Notes: a model not told the origin generated them from the sequence alone. Counted from the first letter of the stretch, positions 36,100 through 47,585 are shown. The stretch is DNA of 64,000 nt from Pegea sp. RAD2-039 (GCA_034620365.1 JAQGEQ010000338.1:62001-126000), one strand, 5' to 3'. A program made the numbers and translations.

Positions 36100-37345
36100 T
36101 TTTAGGATCTTTTTAAATTTTTTCCCTGCTGTAGCTTCCCAAACTTCTACTTGATGACGTCACTACAAGTGACTATAAAACGAGATCAAAAGATTTTATC
36201 TCCATATATGACTTTTTCAGAAAACAACAATCATGTGACGTCATAGTAATAACCTACCTTTCTTCGTGGGATTTGTCATTTGAAACCATAAACATTCACT
36301 TGATTCCTCTATACAGAATTACAATTGTGTTTTTTCTTTGAAATTCTATTGAACAATTCTTATACTAGCATTATGTAGATGCTTATTCTTTTTTCATATC
36401 CTTTCTGATCAACAGTTTGTTTTTATTACTTTTTTAATTATTTTTTTATCATTTTGTTTTATTTTCGGATCAAACATTTCACAAGCACACCAGTTACTGG
36501 TTGATTTATTTTTACTTATTTAAAAGACTTGAAAATTAAAAATCAAATTTTTTGAAAAAACTTACAATTAGACTGATAAACTCTTAATTGGTTCCTCAAT
36601 ACGCAATCAACTTTCAAATGATCTAATATCTCCAAACTAACTGCTGTCATCATCATTCTAAACATTTATTATTAAAAATTTTATTTATATATTTGTTTAC
36701 TTAATAAATATTTAAAATAATTTTAAGACTTTTATGACAACCTCTGGAAATATTAAGTAACTGAAAATGAAAGAAAACATTATTTTAGTTTTTTTATATT
36801 TTTCCTTTACTTTATAATATTTTATTTTTATCGATTGTTTATATTGTAACTATGCCTCTATAATGTTCAAACTATTTATACATTGATTTTAAAGTGTTGT
36901 ACTCAACATTTTATAGGTAGTTTTATAACTACTTCAAGTTAGCAATAATATGTTCTTTTATTTTTCAGTACATTTTTTTAATTTGTGGCAAATGGCAGGT
37001 CACTTACAGAAAACTAAAACTGAAACACAAAATAATCAAACGTTGGAAAAGAAGTATTACATTCATACATGTTTTACTTATGTTAAGCTATAAGCATATA
37101 CTACTAAAACACTTTACAAGAAATAGACAACCTGGTTAAATATTAATAAATATTAAAAGAGACACAAGTCAATTAAAGACAATTCAAGATGGCGTTGTAG
37201 GTAGATCGTTTAGTTTGCTAAAAATATTTGTAAAGGTAAATTGTTTTCTATTTATTTTAGAGATATCTCCTAAAACTGATAAGTATTCATTCAACAAATT
37301 GGTCTGTAAATTAAAAGCAGAGCTTTCATTAAAACTTCTGCATAC
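36100..37345 (+). repeat. 1.25-kb direct repeat, left copy
   Basis: Aligns to 38476-39765 from GATCTTTTTAAAT through CTGCTGTAGCTTCCCAAACT, AACCTACCTTTCTTCGTGGG and AACGTTGGAAAAGAAGTATT to the 3' coding end of the unrecognised gene. The right copy has an insertion of about 60 bases near 39283. The left copy overlaps the right arm of the tRNA palindrome. The pair flanks the broken gene at 37184-38354, consistent with an unequal tandem duplication of gene end plus flank. Confidence 0.85.
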
Positions 37346-38354
37346 TTCTTCAACAGTTACTTGAATGCAAGTAATTAGTTTAAAAAACATTCTTCATTAG
37401 ATGGAGTAATTCTATCATCCAAAAAGCTAGGCAAACTCTTCAAAAAAAAGAAGAACTTTTGTAAAATTTATACTATTAATTTAGCAGAATTTGAATTAAT
37501 TATCATCAAACTTCTTATGATTATCAGCCATCCTTCAAAATTTATCATTCTTAAATTATTCCATCCAATACAATAATTGAAATTCGTTCCGGTAATAAAA
37601 AATGTTAACTTTAGTATTACATGTCTTTTATATTCTTTTGTATAATCGATAAACTTAGGAGCTAGCAAAGTAAACAACCAAACTTTTCGTTTTAGTAAAA
37701 AGATTGATTTAAAAATCGGATCAATTTCTTCCTTCGGAATTTGTGACTGCTGGTGAAATTTCAGGATTATATCCTTTTTCAAATCATTTATCTTTTTTGA
37801 TTCTACGGTAATAAAATCTACAGGCAATCTTAAGAAATCATCCTGTAAGATAGAACTGATAAGACCAATAACACGATGTTTTTCTTTATCAAAGTATACA
37901 AAAAAGACTAAATAGTTTTGTGATGATTCTGGTTTTTCAATTTGGAAATTTGTGTATTCAAACGGAAACTCTACAAAAGCAAATAACTCTAGTGTAGTTT
38001 TATATGGTGATAAAAGCAATTGATGCAATAAACAATAAAAACACGTTTTAAGCATCATGTCTTTTACAAACAAATTGTCATATTTCTTTGTTTTATCAAT
38101 AATTGTATAAAACATTTTATCTAAAAGTTGACATTTTTTACCACTTGAGTATTCCTTCGTATTTTTTCTGTTTAAAAAGCAACCTTGCGACTTTTTCCTA
38201 GCAATATTAATCAGCAGTTTCACTAAACAAATATTCAGTTGTTTCTTTAAAGCAAAAGCTAGAGTAACTAACAACAACATAATCCTCAAACATTTAGAAA
38301 TAGACCGGTATGTGTTTTGATCTCTCAAACATTTTAAAATCGTTGAGTTTAATA
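37184..38354 (-). pseudogene. Unrecognised gene, long exon(s) with one in-frame stop and one frameshift
   Basis: A long frame runs from about 38354 to a TAA at 37468 (about 295 residues). The region just before it reads TTTTTTGTTTTCAG, an excellent splice acceptor, so this is probably an internal or last exon rather than a start. After the TAA the same frame continues with coding-like sequence (FFFFLKSLPSFLDDRITPSN), then shifts by one base in a T6 run near 37384. It continues as the 37390-37184 frame, ending LNDLPTTPS and a stop. The composition (Leu/Phe/Ile-rich helices, scattered Lys) suggests a helical-repeat type of protein, but I do not recognise a family. The last segment, from NESSAFNLQ onward, is duplicated at 39615-39761. 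The stop and frameshift suggest a pseudogene; sequencing error at the homopolymer could explain only the frameshift. Confidence 0.5.
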
Positions 38355-38475
38355 CTGAAAACAAAAAACATCATTCATAAGAGAAATTATACGTTCATTG
38401 CTAAGAAAACCTTGTTTTTATTTTTCGTCAAGACTTTCTCCCAGTTTGTACTCATAATGACTGAACTCTAATCTC

Positions 38476-39765
38476 TTAGATCTTTTTAAATCTTTTGCCT
38501 GCTGTAGCTTCCCAAACTTCTACTTGATGACGTCACTACAAGTAACTATAAAACGAGATCAAAAGATTTTATCTCCATATATGACTTTTTCAGAAAACAA
38601 CAATCATGTGACGTCATAGTAATAACCTACCTTTCTTCGTGGGATTTGTCATTTGAAACCATAAACATTCACTTGGTTCCTCTATACAGAATTACAATTC
38701 TGTTTTTGTTTGAAATTCTATTGAACAATTCTTATTCTAGCATTATGTAGATGCTTATTCTTTTTTCATATCCTTTCTGATCAACAGTTTGTTTTTATTA
38801 CTTTTTTAAATTATTTTTCTATCATTTTGTTTTATTTTCGGATCAAACATTTCACAAGCACACCAGTTACTGGTTGATTTATTTTTACTTATTCAAAAGA
38901 CTTAAAAATCAAAAATCAAATTTTTCGAAAAAACTTACAATTCGACTGATAAACTCTTAATTGGTTCCTCAATACGCAATCAACTTTCAAATGATCTACT
39001 ATCTCCAAACTAACTGCTGCCATCATCATTCTAAACATTTAATATTAAAAATTTTATTTATATATTTGTTTACTTAATAATTAGTTAAAATAATTTTAAG
39101 ACTTTTATGACAACCTCTGGAAATATTAAGTAACTGAAAATGAAAGAAAATATTATTTTAGTTTTTTTATATTTTTCCTTTACTTTATAATATTTTATTT
39201 TTATCGATGGTTTATATTGTAACTATGCCTCTTAAATGTTCAAAATATTTATACATTGATTTTAAAGTGTTGTACTCAACACCTTTCTATTATCTCTTTG
39301 ATCTTCATTAAAACATAATTTTAACCTTTTTCCTGATCACTTCAACAAAGTTTTATAACTACTTCAAGTTAGCAATAATATGTTCTTTTATTTTTCAGTA
39401 CATTTTTTTTAATTTGTGGCAAATAGCAGGTCACTTACAGAAAACTAAAACTGAAACACAAAATAATCAAACGTTGGAAAAGAAGTATTACATTCATACA
39501 TGTTATACTTATGTTACGCTATAAGCACATACTACTAAAACACTTTACAAGAAATAGACAACATGGTTAAATATTGATGAACATTAAAAGAGACACAAGT
39601 CAATTACAGACAATTCAAGATGGCGTTGTAGGTAGATCGTTAAGTTTGCTTAAAATATTTTTAAATGTAAAATGCTTCCTATTTATTTTAGAGATATCTT
39701 CTACAACTGATAAGTATTCATTCAACAAATTGGTCTGTAAATTAAAACCAGAGCTTTCATTATTA
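38476..39765 (+). repeat. 1.25-kb direct repeat, right copy
   Basis: Second copy of 36100-37345, with scattered substitutions. It contains two TGACGTCA octamers (38528, 38609) and ends in the copied 3' end of the unrecognised gene. Directly downstream lies the zinc-finger gene. It lacks the gene body, so the duplication breakpoint falls inside coding sequence at the NESS codons. Confidence 0.85.
39615..39761 (-). pseudogene. Second copy of the C-terminal end of the unrecognised gene
   Basis: Reads NESSGFNLQTNLLNEYLSVV and continues to LNDLPTTPS plus a stop, nearly the same as 37184-37330 with scattered amino-acid changes. Homology to the full gene stops abruptly upstream of this point in an AT-rich run, so only the 3' end was copied, as part of the 1.25-kb direct repeat. 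Alternatively, TTTTAATTTACAG inside it could act as a splice acceptor for a shared last exon. Confidence 0.55.
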
Positions 39766-39924
39766 TTAATTTTATTTTTTATTATTAAACTAGAGCTTCC
39801 AACCAAACTCTAATTTATTGTTAGAAAATAATAGAAAAAAAAATGGAAAACTGAAAATTATACTGTGGCAAAATAGATCTTTATCTGACCTTTTTTCTGA
39901 TTACTTTGAATCAAAGTAATGCAA

Positions 39925-39980
39925 GTTGTTTGGTGGTATGAAAAACTTGCATGATGACGAAATTGCTTTCCACAATCAAT
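39925..39980 (-). pseudogene. Remnant of a sixth zinc finger beyond the stop
   Basis: Past the TGA at 39981-39983 the frame continues with an Asp-Cys-Gly-Lys-Gln-Phe stretch that matches the second Cys and the following Phe of a finger. The paired histidines are not recognisable. The first Cys codon TGT appears to have become TGA. This looks like 3'-end decay of a longer finger array. Confidence 0.55.
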
Positions 39981-40682
39981 TCATTCAAATGGTTTCTCAC
40001 CAGTATGACTTCTTTCATGTCTTATGAGATTTGAATTTTGACCAAACTTTTTTCCACAAACTGTACATTCGTATGGTCTTTCACCAGTATGACTTCTTTC
40101 ATGTCTTTTGAGACTTGAATTTTGACTAAACTTTGTTCCACAAACAATGCATACATATGGTTTCTCACCAGTATGAGTTCCTTCGTGTTTTATGAGATTT
40201 GACTTTTGACTAAACTTTTTTCTACAAACAATACATTCAAATGGTTTCTCACCAGTATGTGTTCTTTCATGTGATAAGAGATTTGAATTTTGACTAAAAT
40301 TTATTCCACAAACAATACATTCAAATGGTTTCTCACCAGTATGAATTCTTTTGTGATTAATAAACTGAGATCTGCAACTAAAGCGTCTGCAACAAATCAA
40401 ACATTCATATTTGTCCTTGCCATTTGAAATTTTCTTAAACAAAAATTTGTTTTCTTCTTTTCCACTATTTTCTGCTGAAGCACTAATTTGGGTAGGAACA
40501 CTTTTCTTAGTTGTTGTATTTTCTATTTCATTGTTTAAACTGACTTCATCAAAGTTAATTCCGTGCCAGCTATCAAATTCACTAACACATTCATCTTCAT
40601 TTTTCTTGTTAGGTGTTTCACCCCTAATGTTACTTTCGCTTGATAACAACTTTCGCTTACAATCAGACTCTTTGTCGTCCAT
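39981..40682 (-). CDS. C2H2 zinc-finger protein, five fingers, cut short in finger six
   Basis: Starting at the first ATG after an in-frame TAG (40707-40709), the product is 233 residues. Residues 1-90 are polar and unrecognised. Five C2H2 fingers follow: C94/C97/H110/H114, C122/C125/H138/H142, C150/C153/H166/H170, C178/C181/H194/H198 and C206/C209/H222/H226, joined by TGEKPF/Y or TGERPY linkers. Such proteins bind DNA in the nucleus. Fingers 2-5 have helices of [21 protein letters not shown] and QNSNLIR type; by the usual recognition code, Gln at -1 and Asn at 3 favour A, so an A-rich target is inferred. Finger 1 is atypical (Cys at -1, Phe at 4). The frame stops with TGA where the first Cys of a sixth finger is expected; a degraded GKQF stretch follows. 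The sequence TTTACATGTAG just upstream could be a splice acceptor, in which case the exon begins at 40706 and an earlier exon supplies the start. Confidence 0.85.
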   Translation of the reverse strand: MDDKESDCKRKLLSSESNIRGETPNKKNEDECVSEFDSWHGINFDEVSLNNEIENTTTKKSVPTQISASAENSGKEENKFLFKKISNGKDKYECLICCRRFSCRSQFINHKRIHTGEKPFECIVCGINFSQNSNLLSHERTHTGEKPFECIVCRKKFSQKSNLIKHEGTHTGEKPYVCIVCGTKFSQNSSLKRHERSHTGERPYECTVCGKKFGQNSNLIRHERSHTGEKPFE

Positions 40683-41046
40683 TAAATTCAGTTTCAACTT
40701 GTTGAGCTACATGTAAACAAAACGTTTAAGTTTTTAGTTTGATAAAAAGTTTTAAAAATAAATATATTATATAAAAATCAATTAGATTGTAATCTGAATT
40801 AATTTTCTGTTGAATTCTATGCTAGATAAAATCAAATTTTAATCAAAACATGAATTAAAATTGAATCAAAAACAGTTATTCACAGTTTCTTTAAAAAAAA
40901 ATATATATTTTACAAGAAAATATCTTAAGTAAATTTTAAAGTAGTTTGATGCTACAGTCAATACTACAACAGAAAATTAATGAAAGCAAATAATTCCAAA
41001 TAGCTTGACAAAAGCTTTCTAATTGACAACATTTCACAAAAAGTCT

Positions 41047-41159
41047 TTAGCATTTAACGTTATCTTTAGATTTTTCTATTAAACGTTTTTTAACATCTTT
41101 TAATGCTGAGTTTTCTCCTCTTTTCTTCAAGTTTTTGATGATTTGAAACAAATGTTTAC
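41047..41159 (-). CDS. Putative terminal exon of an unrecognised gene
   Basis: On the minus strand a TTTTTTAG acceptor is followed by 113 bases open to a TAA. The peptide begins KHLFQIIKNLKKRGENSALK and ends KDNVKC, a basic amphipathic segment with balanced codons unlike the surrounding A/T runs. No family is recognised and no upstream exon was identified with confidence. It lies about 340 bases upstream of the zinc-finger exon on the same strand but ends in its own stop, so it belongs to another gene or to an alternative transcript. Confidence 0.35.
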
Positions 41160-41169
41160 CTAAAAAATA

Positions 41170-44100
41170 TATTATATATAAGCAGATATATAAATGAAAA
41201 AATAAGCAAATACACTTTTATAATCACTAAGCATTGTTTTTAAATTGATCGGTTGAAGTTTGGTGTTTAACTTTTTTCGGAAAGAAAATTAAAATTCATT
41301 TATAGATCGTTTTACCAGAAACCATTTTTCAGGAATAAAAATCATAATTTTAAGAAAAGAAGTTTTTTTTTTAACTTGGTTTTAAAAATCAAAATATTTT
41401 TTTTCTTTCGAAAAATATTATTTATTTTAGATTGACTGCAGTAAATATACATAAGGCTGTAAGGTACCACTGTCAGCAAAAAATAATCTGGAAAACAAAT
41501 AGACAAATTTGATAAACGAAAGTTAATCTAATTCACAATTTTAAGTGGAATATATCTAGAGAAACTTAATTAGTTACCAGAAATATGTTTTATAAATTTG
41601 TATAAAGTGATACAAACTATTGATTCCAAATTATTTCCAAACCAAATTTTCAAATTAGTTTTTATGTTAATATTGTTTATCTGTATGACTACGTCAATAG
41701 TAAACTGCTTAACATAATCGTTTGATTGCAATTGTTGTTACAAAACTGAAGTTTCTTGTGTTTACTATGAAGTTACACAAACATCAATTTCTAACATTTT
41801 CTATTGTATAATTTAAAATATAATTTTCAATTTTTATAGACTATATCTTATTTCTTCAGTATAAAGTTTGACATTTATAAGCCCACTAAAGTAGTGTGTA
41901 GCGAGAAGAAGTTATTTTGAAAACTGTTTAATATGTTTAAATTGTTTAAAACGGATATATGCATGTCTTAAATAATAAATGGTTTTTGATTACAAATGTA
42001 AAATTTTGATTTAGTGATTGTATTTGATTTTTATGGTATTAAAGATGCTTATAGCTAGTTTGACCTTAAAATTTCAAACTTTTTTAAAAGCAGAAATAAT
42101 ATCAATAATTTTGTTTTAGTAAAAATTATATCAATATAAAACAATTTATATTTAATAATTGGTAAAGCTTTTTTGTGTGAAAATAAGGTTGTTAGTAATA
42201 TCTTTTATTTATTTCATTTTAGAATTATAACAGATGTGTTGTAAATACAATTTCTGCAATACTTTTTTAAGAGATATATTTATTTATAAGTAATTCTATT
42301 TCTCTATAATATAAAATTTATGCGAATAAATTTCATAAAAGACCAATAAATTGTAAGGTTGTTTTTTAGTTTCGCTAACTGGCGCTTAAAGTATTTTTAA
42401 AATTTGAAATTTTCTGCAATTTCTAAAAATTTCATTATAAAATTTCTAAGAACAATTTTCATGTAATAACTTTCTTTGCAATGTTTTGTTTAAAATGTAC
42501 AATGCAATTATACATTTTTTATTTGAAAATAAAACGCAATCAAAAATAAAAATCTTATAAAGAAGTTTATGAATACCAAGTGTCAATAATATAATTGCAA
42601 ACTTATTTATTTGATACAAACGAAAAGATTATTGTAAAAAACTAGTATTTCTTTTGAAACTTCTTTTCTAAAATAGTAAACCACTACACATTAATAGTTA
42701 ATTAAATTGTAATATTCATTTTTTAAACTTGTACTTGCTAAGAAATAACTGCAGGTATAAAATAGCAATAGTATTTCACAGTGATTTATTAAATTCAGAA
42801 TGAATGTTTTACGATGAGATCTGTATCTAAGATGTTTAAAGAACTAAAAGTTATTTAATAAATATTACATCATTAGTATCTTTGATATTTGCAATGCTTA
42901 GTTATTTCTGTTCTGATAAACAATTGAAACTGATCAAAATTAGTGGATAATGTTTTTCACTGAATTAAAAAACCTTTAAAAATGAATAATTCGTTTTCAG
43001 ATTAGTTTCTTAACTATGTGAATAGTTAGGAAAAAAATTTTTGTTTCAACTGATAGTCTCCGTGATAAAAATATTTTGATTTCTTTATTTATTCTTAAAG
43101 ACAGTTCTCCATTACTAAAATTTGAAGCTTGATCAAGTTTCATAAAATCATTACAACAAATTCTATGTTTGAAAACATTATGTGTTTCATAATCAAACAA
43201 ACATTATGCCTCAAGTAACCAATGATCGTAAGCTATGATTCACAGCAATATTGTAAAATGAAATGCAGTAATTTTTTCAATATATTTGCATTTATATATA
43301 ATAACTATGAGATTAATTTTAATAAACTGGTTTTTGTACAATACTTAAATAAGTTTAGAATAACATTAGTAAGAATAAAGAGAATAGTTTTCCAACATTT
43401 TCTACCATGTAAATTTACTAGCAGTCAGAGAAAAACAGAATTCAACAAATTATTTGCAGTTTGTCTGACTTTTATTGGAATTTATTTCAGTAGATTGTAA
43501 AATACAAAAAAATCTAGAATTTAGCATTTTAATATTTGTTTCCAACAACAAAATATTCCTATTATAGTATTATTTTCATATTTTATAAAATTTAAAATGT
43601 TGTAACCATACATTTGTTAGATAAATAGGTCAAAATGTTTGAACTTACAAAACATTATTTTTTTAATATTTATATAATTTTTATTTAAACTCACACAACT
43701 AAATTTGCTCACATTATCAGTGACATGTTTAGAACTATGAGAAAAACTTTTGACCTAAATTAATTCTATTATTATTTGTAAAGAATCTAAACTTAAGCTT
43801 CTTAATTTTTTTACTACTTGAAATTTCATTAGAAAAATTAAATTCCAAATTTGCAATAAAATAGATTCTCTACAATAATAGATTAAATTTTCCTGTTGGT
43901 TACTTTTTTTCTGATAATTTTTAAACTGTAAATTTAATTAATAAAATAACTAATTCAATAATTCGGTGAATATCTTATAATTGTATAAATAGAAATCTAT
44001 TTGTTTGCTTGTATTTATAATTGTAAACTTATTTGAATAAAAATATTTTTAACATATAAAATCTTCTTGTAATATTACTTGGAAGACTAAGAAATTAAAA

Positions 44101-46310
44101 CTTTAAGAATTAAAATCTTTTCAAATAATTTTCTACTGCATTAAAGTATTTACAGCATTAAAAGTAGATTTGTCGAAATGATATTCAATTAACTTATTTT
44201 AGCAATATTAAAAACAAAATAGAAATAAAGAATTTCGTTTCTTAATTTACTTTTAAGTTGGAGTTTAAGTACAAATACTAATTTTGCTGAAAGAAAAGTT
44301 TTCTTTTTGTAAACTTTTATTTACATTATTAGTAACATGTTTCAAAACAAGTAAAAGAAATTTGACATCAATTGTTTTTACTTTATTTTTTGTACAAAAT
44401 ACAAACTAAATATATTTAACTTTTAATTAAAGTTTTGTTGAAAAGTATTTCAACTCCAAAAATATCATCTGTTGAAATTATAATATAACCTTGATACTTT
44501 TCAGAATTTCTCAGTATTTATAATTTTGTTTTAATCTAGAGTTTGTGGGGGTCAAGTTTAAACGAATTACTTTTTGTACTTTTAAATAAAATATTTGTTT
44601 ATAAATAAATTCATATTTTTCAAGTTTGAATTAAAATTGTTGTATATTAATAACATATTTGATAATTTAAAAAAGTTTGGTGGCGCTGATAAATGAAGAC
44701 TTTTAGAAATTAAGTCAAAAGCCATTTGAATGTTTTGTTTTTAAATTGTGAATACTAACAGACTGGAAAGCTTATTTATATCTGTAAATAAAAATTTCTT
44801 GTTTTTTCAAAATTTAAAATATATTTTTTAATATTTACATAGTTAATAAATAAACACAATGTATATAAGATATTTTTCTTTATGATTTCAACACAGATGT
44901 TTTACCTCACCAAATACATAAGTTAATCAATTATGGTAAAAAACTTAATTCAAGAAAATTAACGTTAAAAAAATAAACATTATTCTACAAATATACAAAT
45001 TATTAAACTAATCTATCCCATGAATGTTGAAAGTTTATTCATTTGTTTTTGTAACCGAATTATTATATCCGTTTGGTGACGAAAGCAGTAAAAAAGGTCA
45101 TAAATTTGAACTTTTTAAACAATTTATTCAAATTTAATTTCCTGTATGCCCTACACACTATTTAAATTCTAAAATAACTTTTACTTTTGAATATCAAAAA
45201 ATAAATGCGGTAATAGTTAACCTTTATATGAGTTAATATCATCTCGAGTATCATTACAGTTAAATGTAAAAGTTTAAAAATGTTATACTTTTCTTTAAGA
45301 ATGAAACACTTTCTTATAATTCAAATAAAACAGTTCAATGTTTCTTTTTCAAATCCAATAAAAAGGTTAAGTTTCTTTTTAAAACAAAAAGTGAAAATAA
45401 TTATAATATTAACAATCCAATTTAAAATCAGACCAAGTAAAGCATTTTATAATAATAATTCCAGTAACAGCATCAATTGATTGAAGCACGCATGATAATA
45501 TGATCAAATCGCAATATACAGGATTTTACAGCTTTTGTATATTCACAGATATTTTTATAACTTTGGAAACATTTCTTCTAATTATAATCAATAATTTGAA
45601 AGATGCTTTTTTATATTCACGTATTCAAAAACGTTTTATTATATATAGAAAACAGACAAAATGAATAATTTAAACAAATTGTGTATCCTTTGTTTTGTAG
45701 TTCTTTAATTTCGGAAATATACTTTAAAAATAATCAATTTTTTTATTTTGGTTTTGAAAAATTTTCCTTATTTATTAGTAATACAAATTTAATCGTATAT
45801 TTAACCTTATAAATATGAAAATTAAAATTTATAATTCGTCTTGATTATGAAACACAAAAATTGTAAAATTCATTCTAATTTTCTAATATTAAATAAACTC
45901 TTAATACTAATAAAATATTCAAATTAAATTTTGTTTTGTATATCTTTTATTTTTATTAGATTTGTTTTGTCAATTTGTTTTGTTAGAGAAATGAAAATCA
46001 AGAAAGCAGTTCATTTTTATTTAATAAAGACCACAATGTTTTTTGTTGCAAATTGTATAAACGTTTCTACAAATCCATAAAAAAATTTATCAAATGATTA
46101 TAATTAATAATGAAAAGATGTGAAATAAATGACTTACTAATAAATTTTTACCCAACATATAGCAGGAATTATTAATCTTAAAGTAACCTGGTTCATAATA
46201 TTTGTTATCTTTTTATATAAAAAGGATTTTCAAGAAATATTTATTTTGACAAAAAAATGAGGATTTAACTCATAGAAGATAGATTAAAATGTTGTTAAAC
46301 CTTTTTGAAA
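41170..46310. other. AT-rich stretch without recognised gene
   Basis: Holds CTCF-like motifs at 42373-42386 and 45069-45083 and an antisense copy of the CACAAACT repeat at 44380-44570. Short frames at 43222-43500 and 45280-45480 are Lys/Asn/Ile/Phe-rich and look like chance in AT-rich DNA. Confidence 0.5.
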
Positions 46311-46314
46311 ATTC

Positions 46315-47265
46315 TTTTAAAGATCAAACGAAAAAATTCTGAGTCTTATAGTACTCTCAATTTACTATTTTAAAAACAAAAAGTCACATGGCTTTTGACA
46401 TAATTTAAATTTGTCAAAACGACGGATAATATTTAAAATTAATCATTGAAGTAGAAATAACTTTAAATCTAAATTAAATAAAACTTCATAAGAAAAATTA
46501 AACTAATTTGGTTTGTATAGTATTAAACTTGTAAAAAATTTTCTTATCAACTTTAAAATCAAATTTTCTATTTGAAAAATATTTGTCAACAAAATGCTTA
46601 TCGATAAAATTATAAAATTATTTTCATTTAATTTTGATCCCATACTCTTCAGATTGCAACAACGTTTATAATAAATGAAAAGTTAAATAAAACTCAATCT
46701 TTCATAAAGAATTTTTTTTCGTACTTTACAACGAAACTTTAAATAATAAATAATAGGTAATATGACAGATTTTTTACTAATTGAAAACTTTTCATTCAAC
46801 AAAACTATTATTTTTCTTTTTATTATCATCTATTCGAAATCATTAAATATCAGCTTGGCAATTCTGTTTTTATCTATCATGAGATAAAATATCAGATAGT
46901 ATAAATCTGTTTCTAAAATTTTAAAAGTTGTAAATTGTTGCCTTGGATATATCAATTTACAAAAAGTAAAATTTACTTTTATGAATGGAAATTTTATCAA
47001 TTACTAACCTTTTCTAGATTCTTAAAAAAAGACATATATATTTAAATGTATTATTTAATATCTTGTTTAAACTGAAAGTAATACCAAAAAATATTATAAT
47101 TATAATAAATGACGTTTATTTTTAAGTGTTTTTTTAATAACAAACCGTCTAGCGCCCAGTAGCGGAAAAGGAAACAGTCGACTTGTTTTTTGTAGGTTTA
47201 TCTTATTTTCCTGATTTGTTTACATTATCTAAAACAATAAAGATTTTAAATAGTCCTATTAATCA
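46315..47265 (-). repeat. Dispersed repeat block (inverted copy of 7850-8920)
   Basis: Inverted relative to 7850-8920. Its first 550 bases also match 53985-54435 directly, showing that the blocks are modular. Confidence 0.75.
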
Positions 47266-47429
47266 ATGTACTATTAATTTTTAATTTATAAAATACTTAA
47301 TTATTGAGTTAAACCTAGAAATAAAATAACAGTTTTTGATAGAAGCTCAGTTTAATTATACTTAAATTTAATTTGAACTAATGTATCATTATAAAAATAT
47401 TATCAACAATAACTTTATCGATTAATTAA

Positions 47430-47585
47430 AGCCATCGAAAGATTTACCGATACCACAAACCTAAGATTGAATGAAAATTATATATAACCGTAAAGCTTAC
47501 GGAGAAATGAAATCGTTTTATCTCGTAATTTGTAGTTAGGATAATAATTTGGAAAATGCACTTTTGCATCTGGTTGTCAAGTAAG
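47430..47585 (+). repeat. Hairpin-ended repeat block, copy 1
   Basis: Order: CGAAAGATTTACCGATACCA, CAAACCTAAGATTGAATG, ATATATAACCGTAAAGCTTA, then the hairpin AATGCACTTTTGCATC (47555-47570) and a GTTGTCAA end. The same order is seen in the other copies. Confidence 0.75.

Larger units (their letters stand above)
34400..36255. repeat. Large imperfect palindrome with tRNA-Leu copies at the inner ends
   Basis: The left arm (about 34400-35203) is the reverse complement of the right arm (about 35510-36255). Matches run continuously: the CRE-octamer blocks, CAATCCTACCCGTTTATCAG, TTATTGGTAAAAGGA next to the tRNAs, and the tRNAs themselves. The arms are diverged by scattered substitutions and small gaps. 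The 306-base loop (35204-35509) is unique and less AT-rich. The left arm is continuous with the 1.65-kb direct repeat that starts near 32858; the right arm is continuous with the direct repeat that starts near 36100. It resembles a foldback-type element or a hairpin-mediated duplication; no transposase is visible. Confidence 0.85.
34107..38616. promoter_or_regulatory. Dense cluster of TGACGTCA (CRE-type) octamers, right copy
   Basis: Perfect TGACGTCA palindromes lie at 34107, 34207, 34391, 34499, 34664, 34722, 34773, 35933, 35991, 36074, 36155, 36236, 38528 and 38609 (start positions), with more one-mismatch sites between them. TGACGTCA is the full cAMP-response/ATF-CREB site. Most are embedded in ATGATGACGTCATC contexts and lie in the palindrome arms and adjoining direct repeats. 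Chance expectation for an octamer this GC-rich in such DNA is far below one per kb. Whether they bind bZIP factors here or are merely repeat sequence is unknown. Confidence 0.7.

Noticed and set aside
36100..39765. LTR retrotransposon with the direct repeats as LTRs
   Set aside because: No gag, protease, integrase or RT between them, no TG...CA ends or primer-binding site, and the repeats contain the 3' end of the enclosed gene.
40411..40716. Plus-strand 101-codon frame
   Set aside because: Antisense to the N-terminal part of the zinc-finger gene; Leu/Ser/Phe-rich as expected from the complement.
41405..41485. Minus-strand hydrophobic frame after a TTTTCCAG acceptor-like site near 41490
   Set aside because: Short, runs into Lys/Asn/Phe-rich translation of A/T runs, and lacks a matching donor or family similarity.
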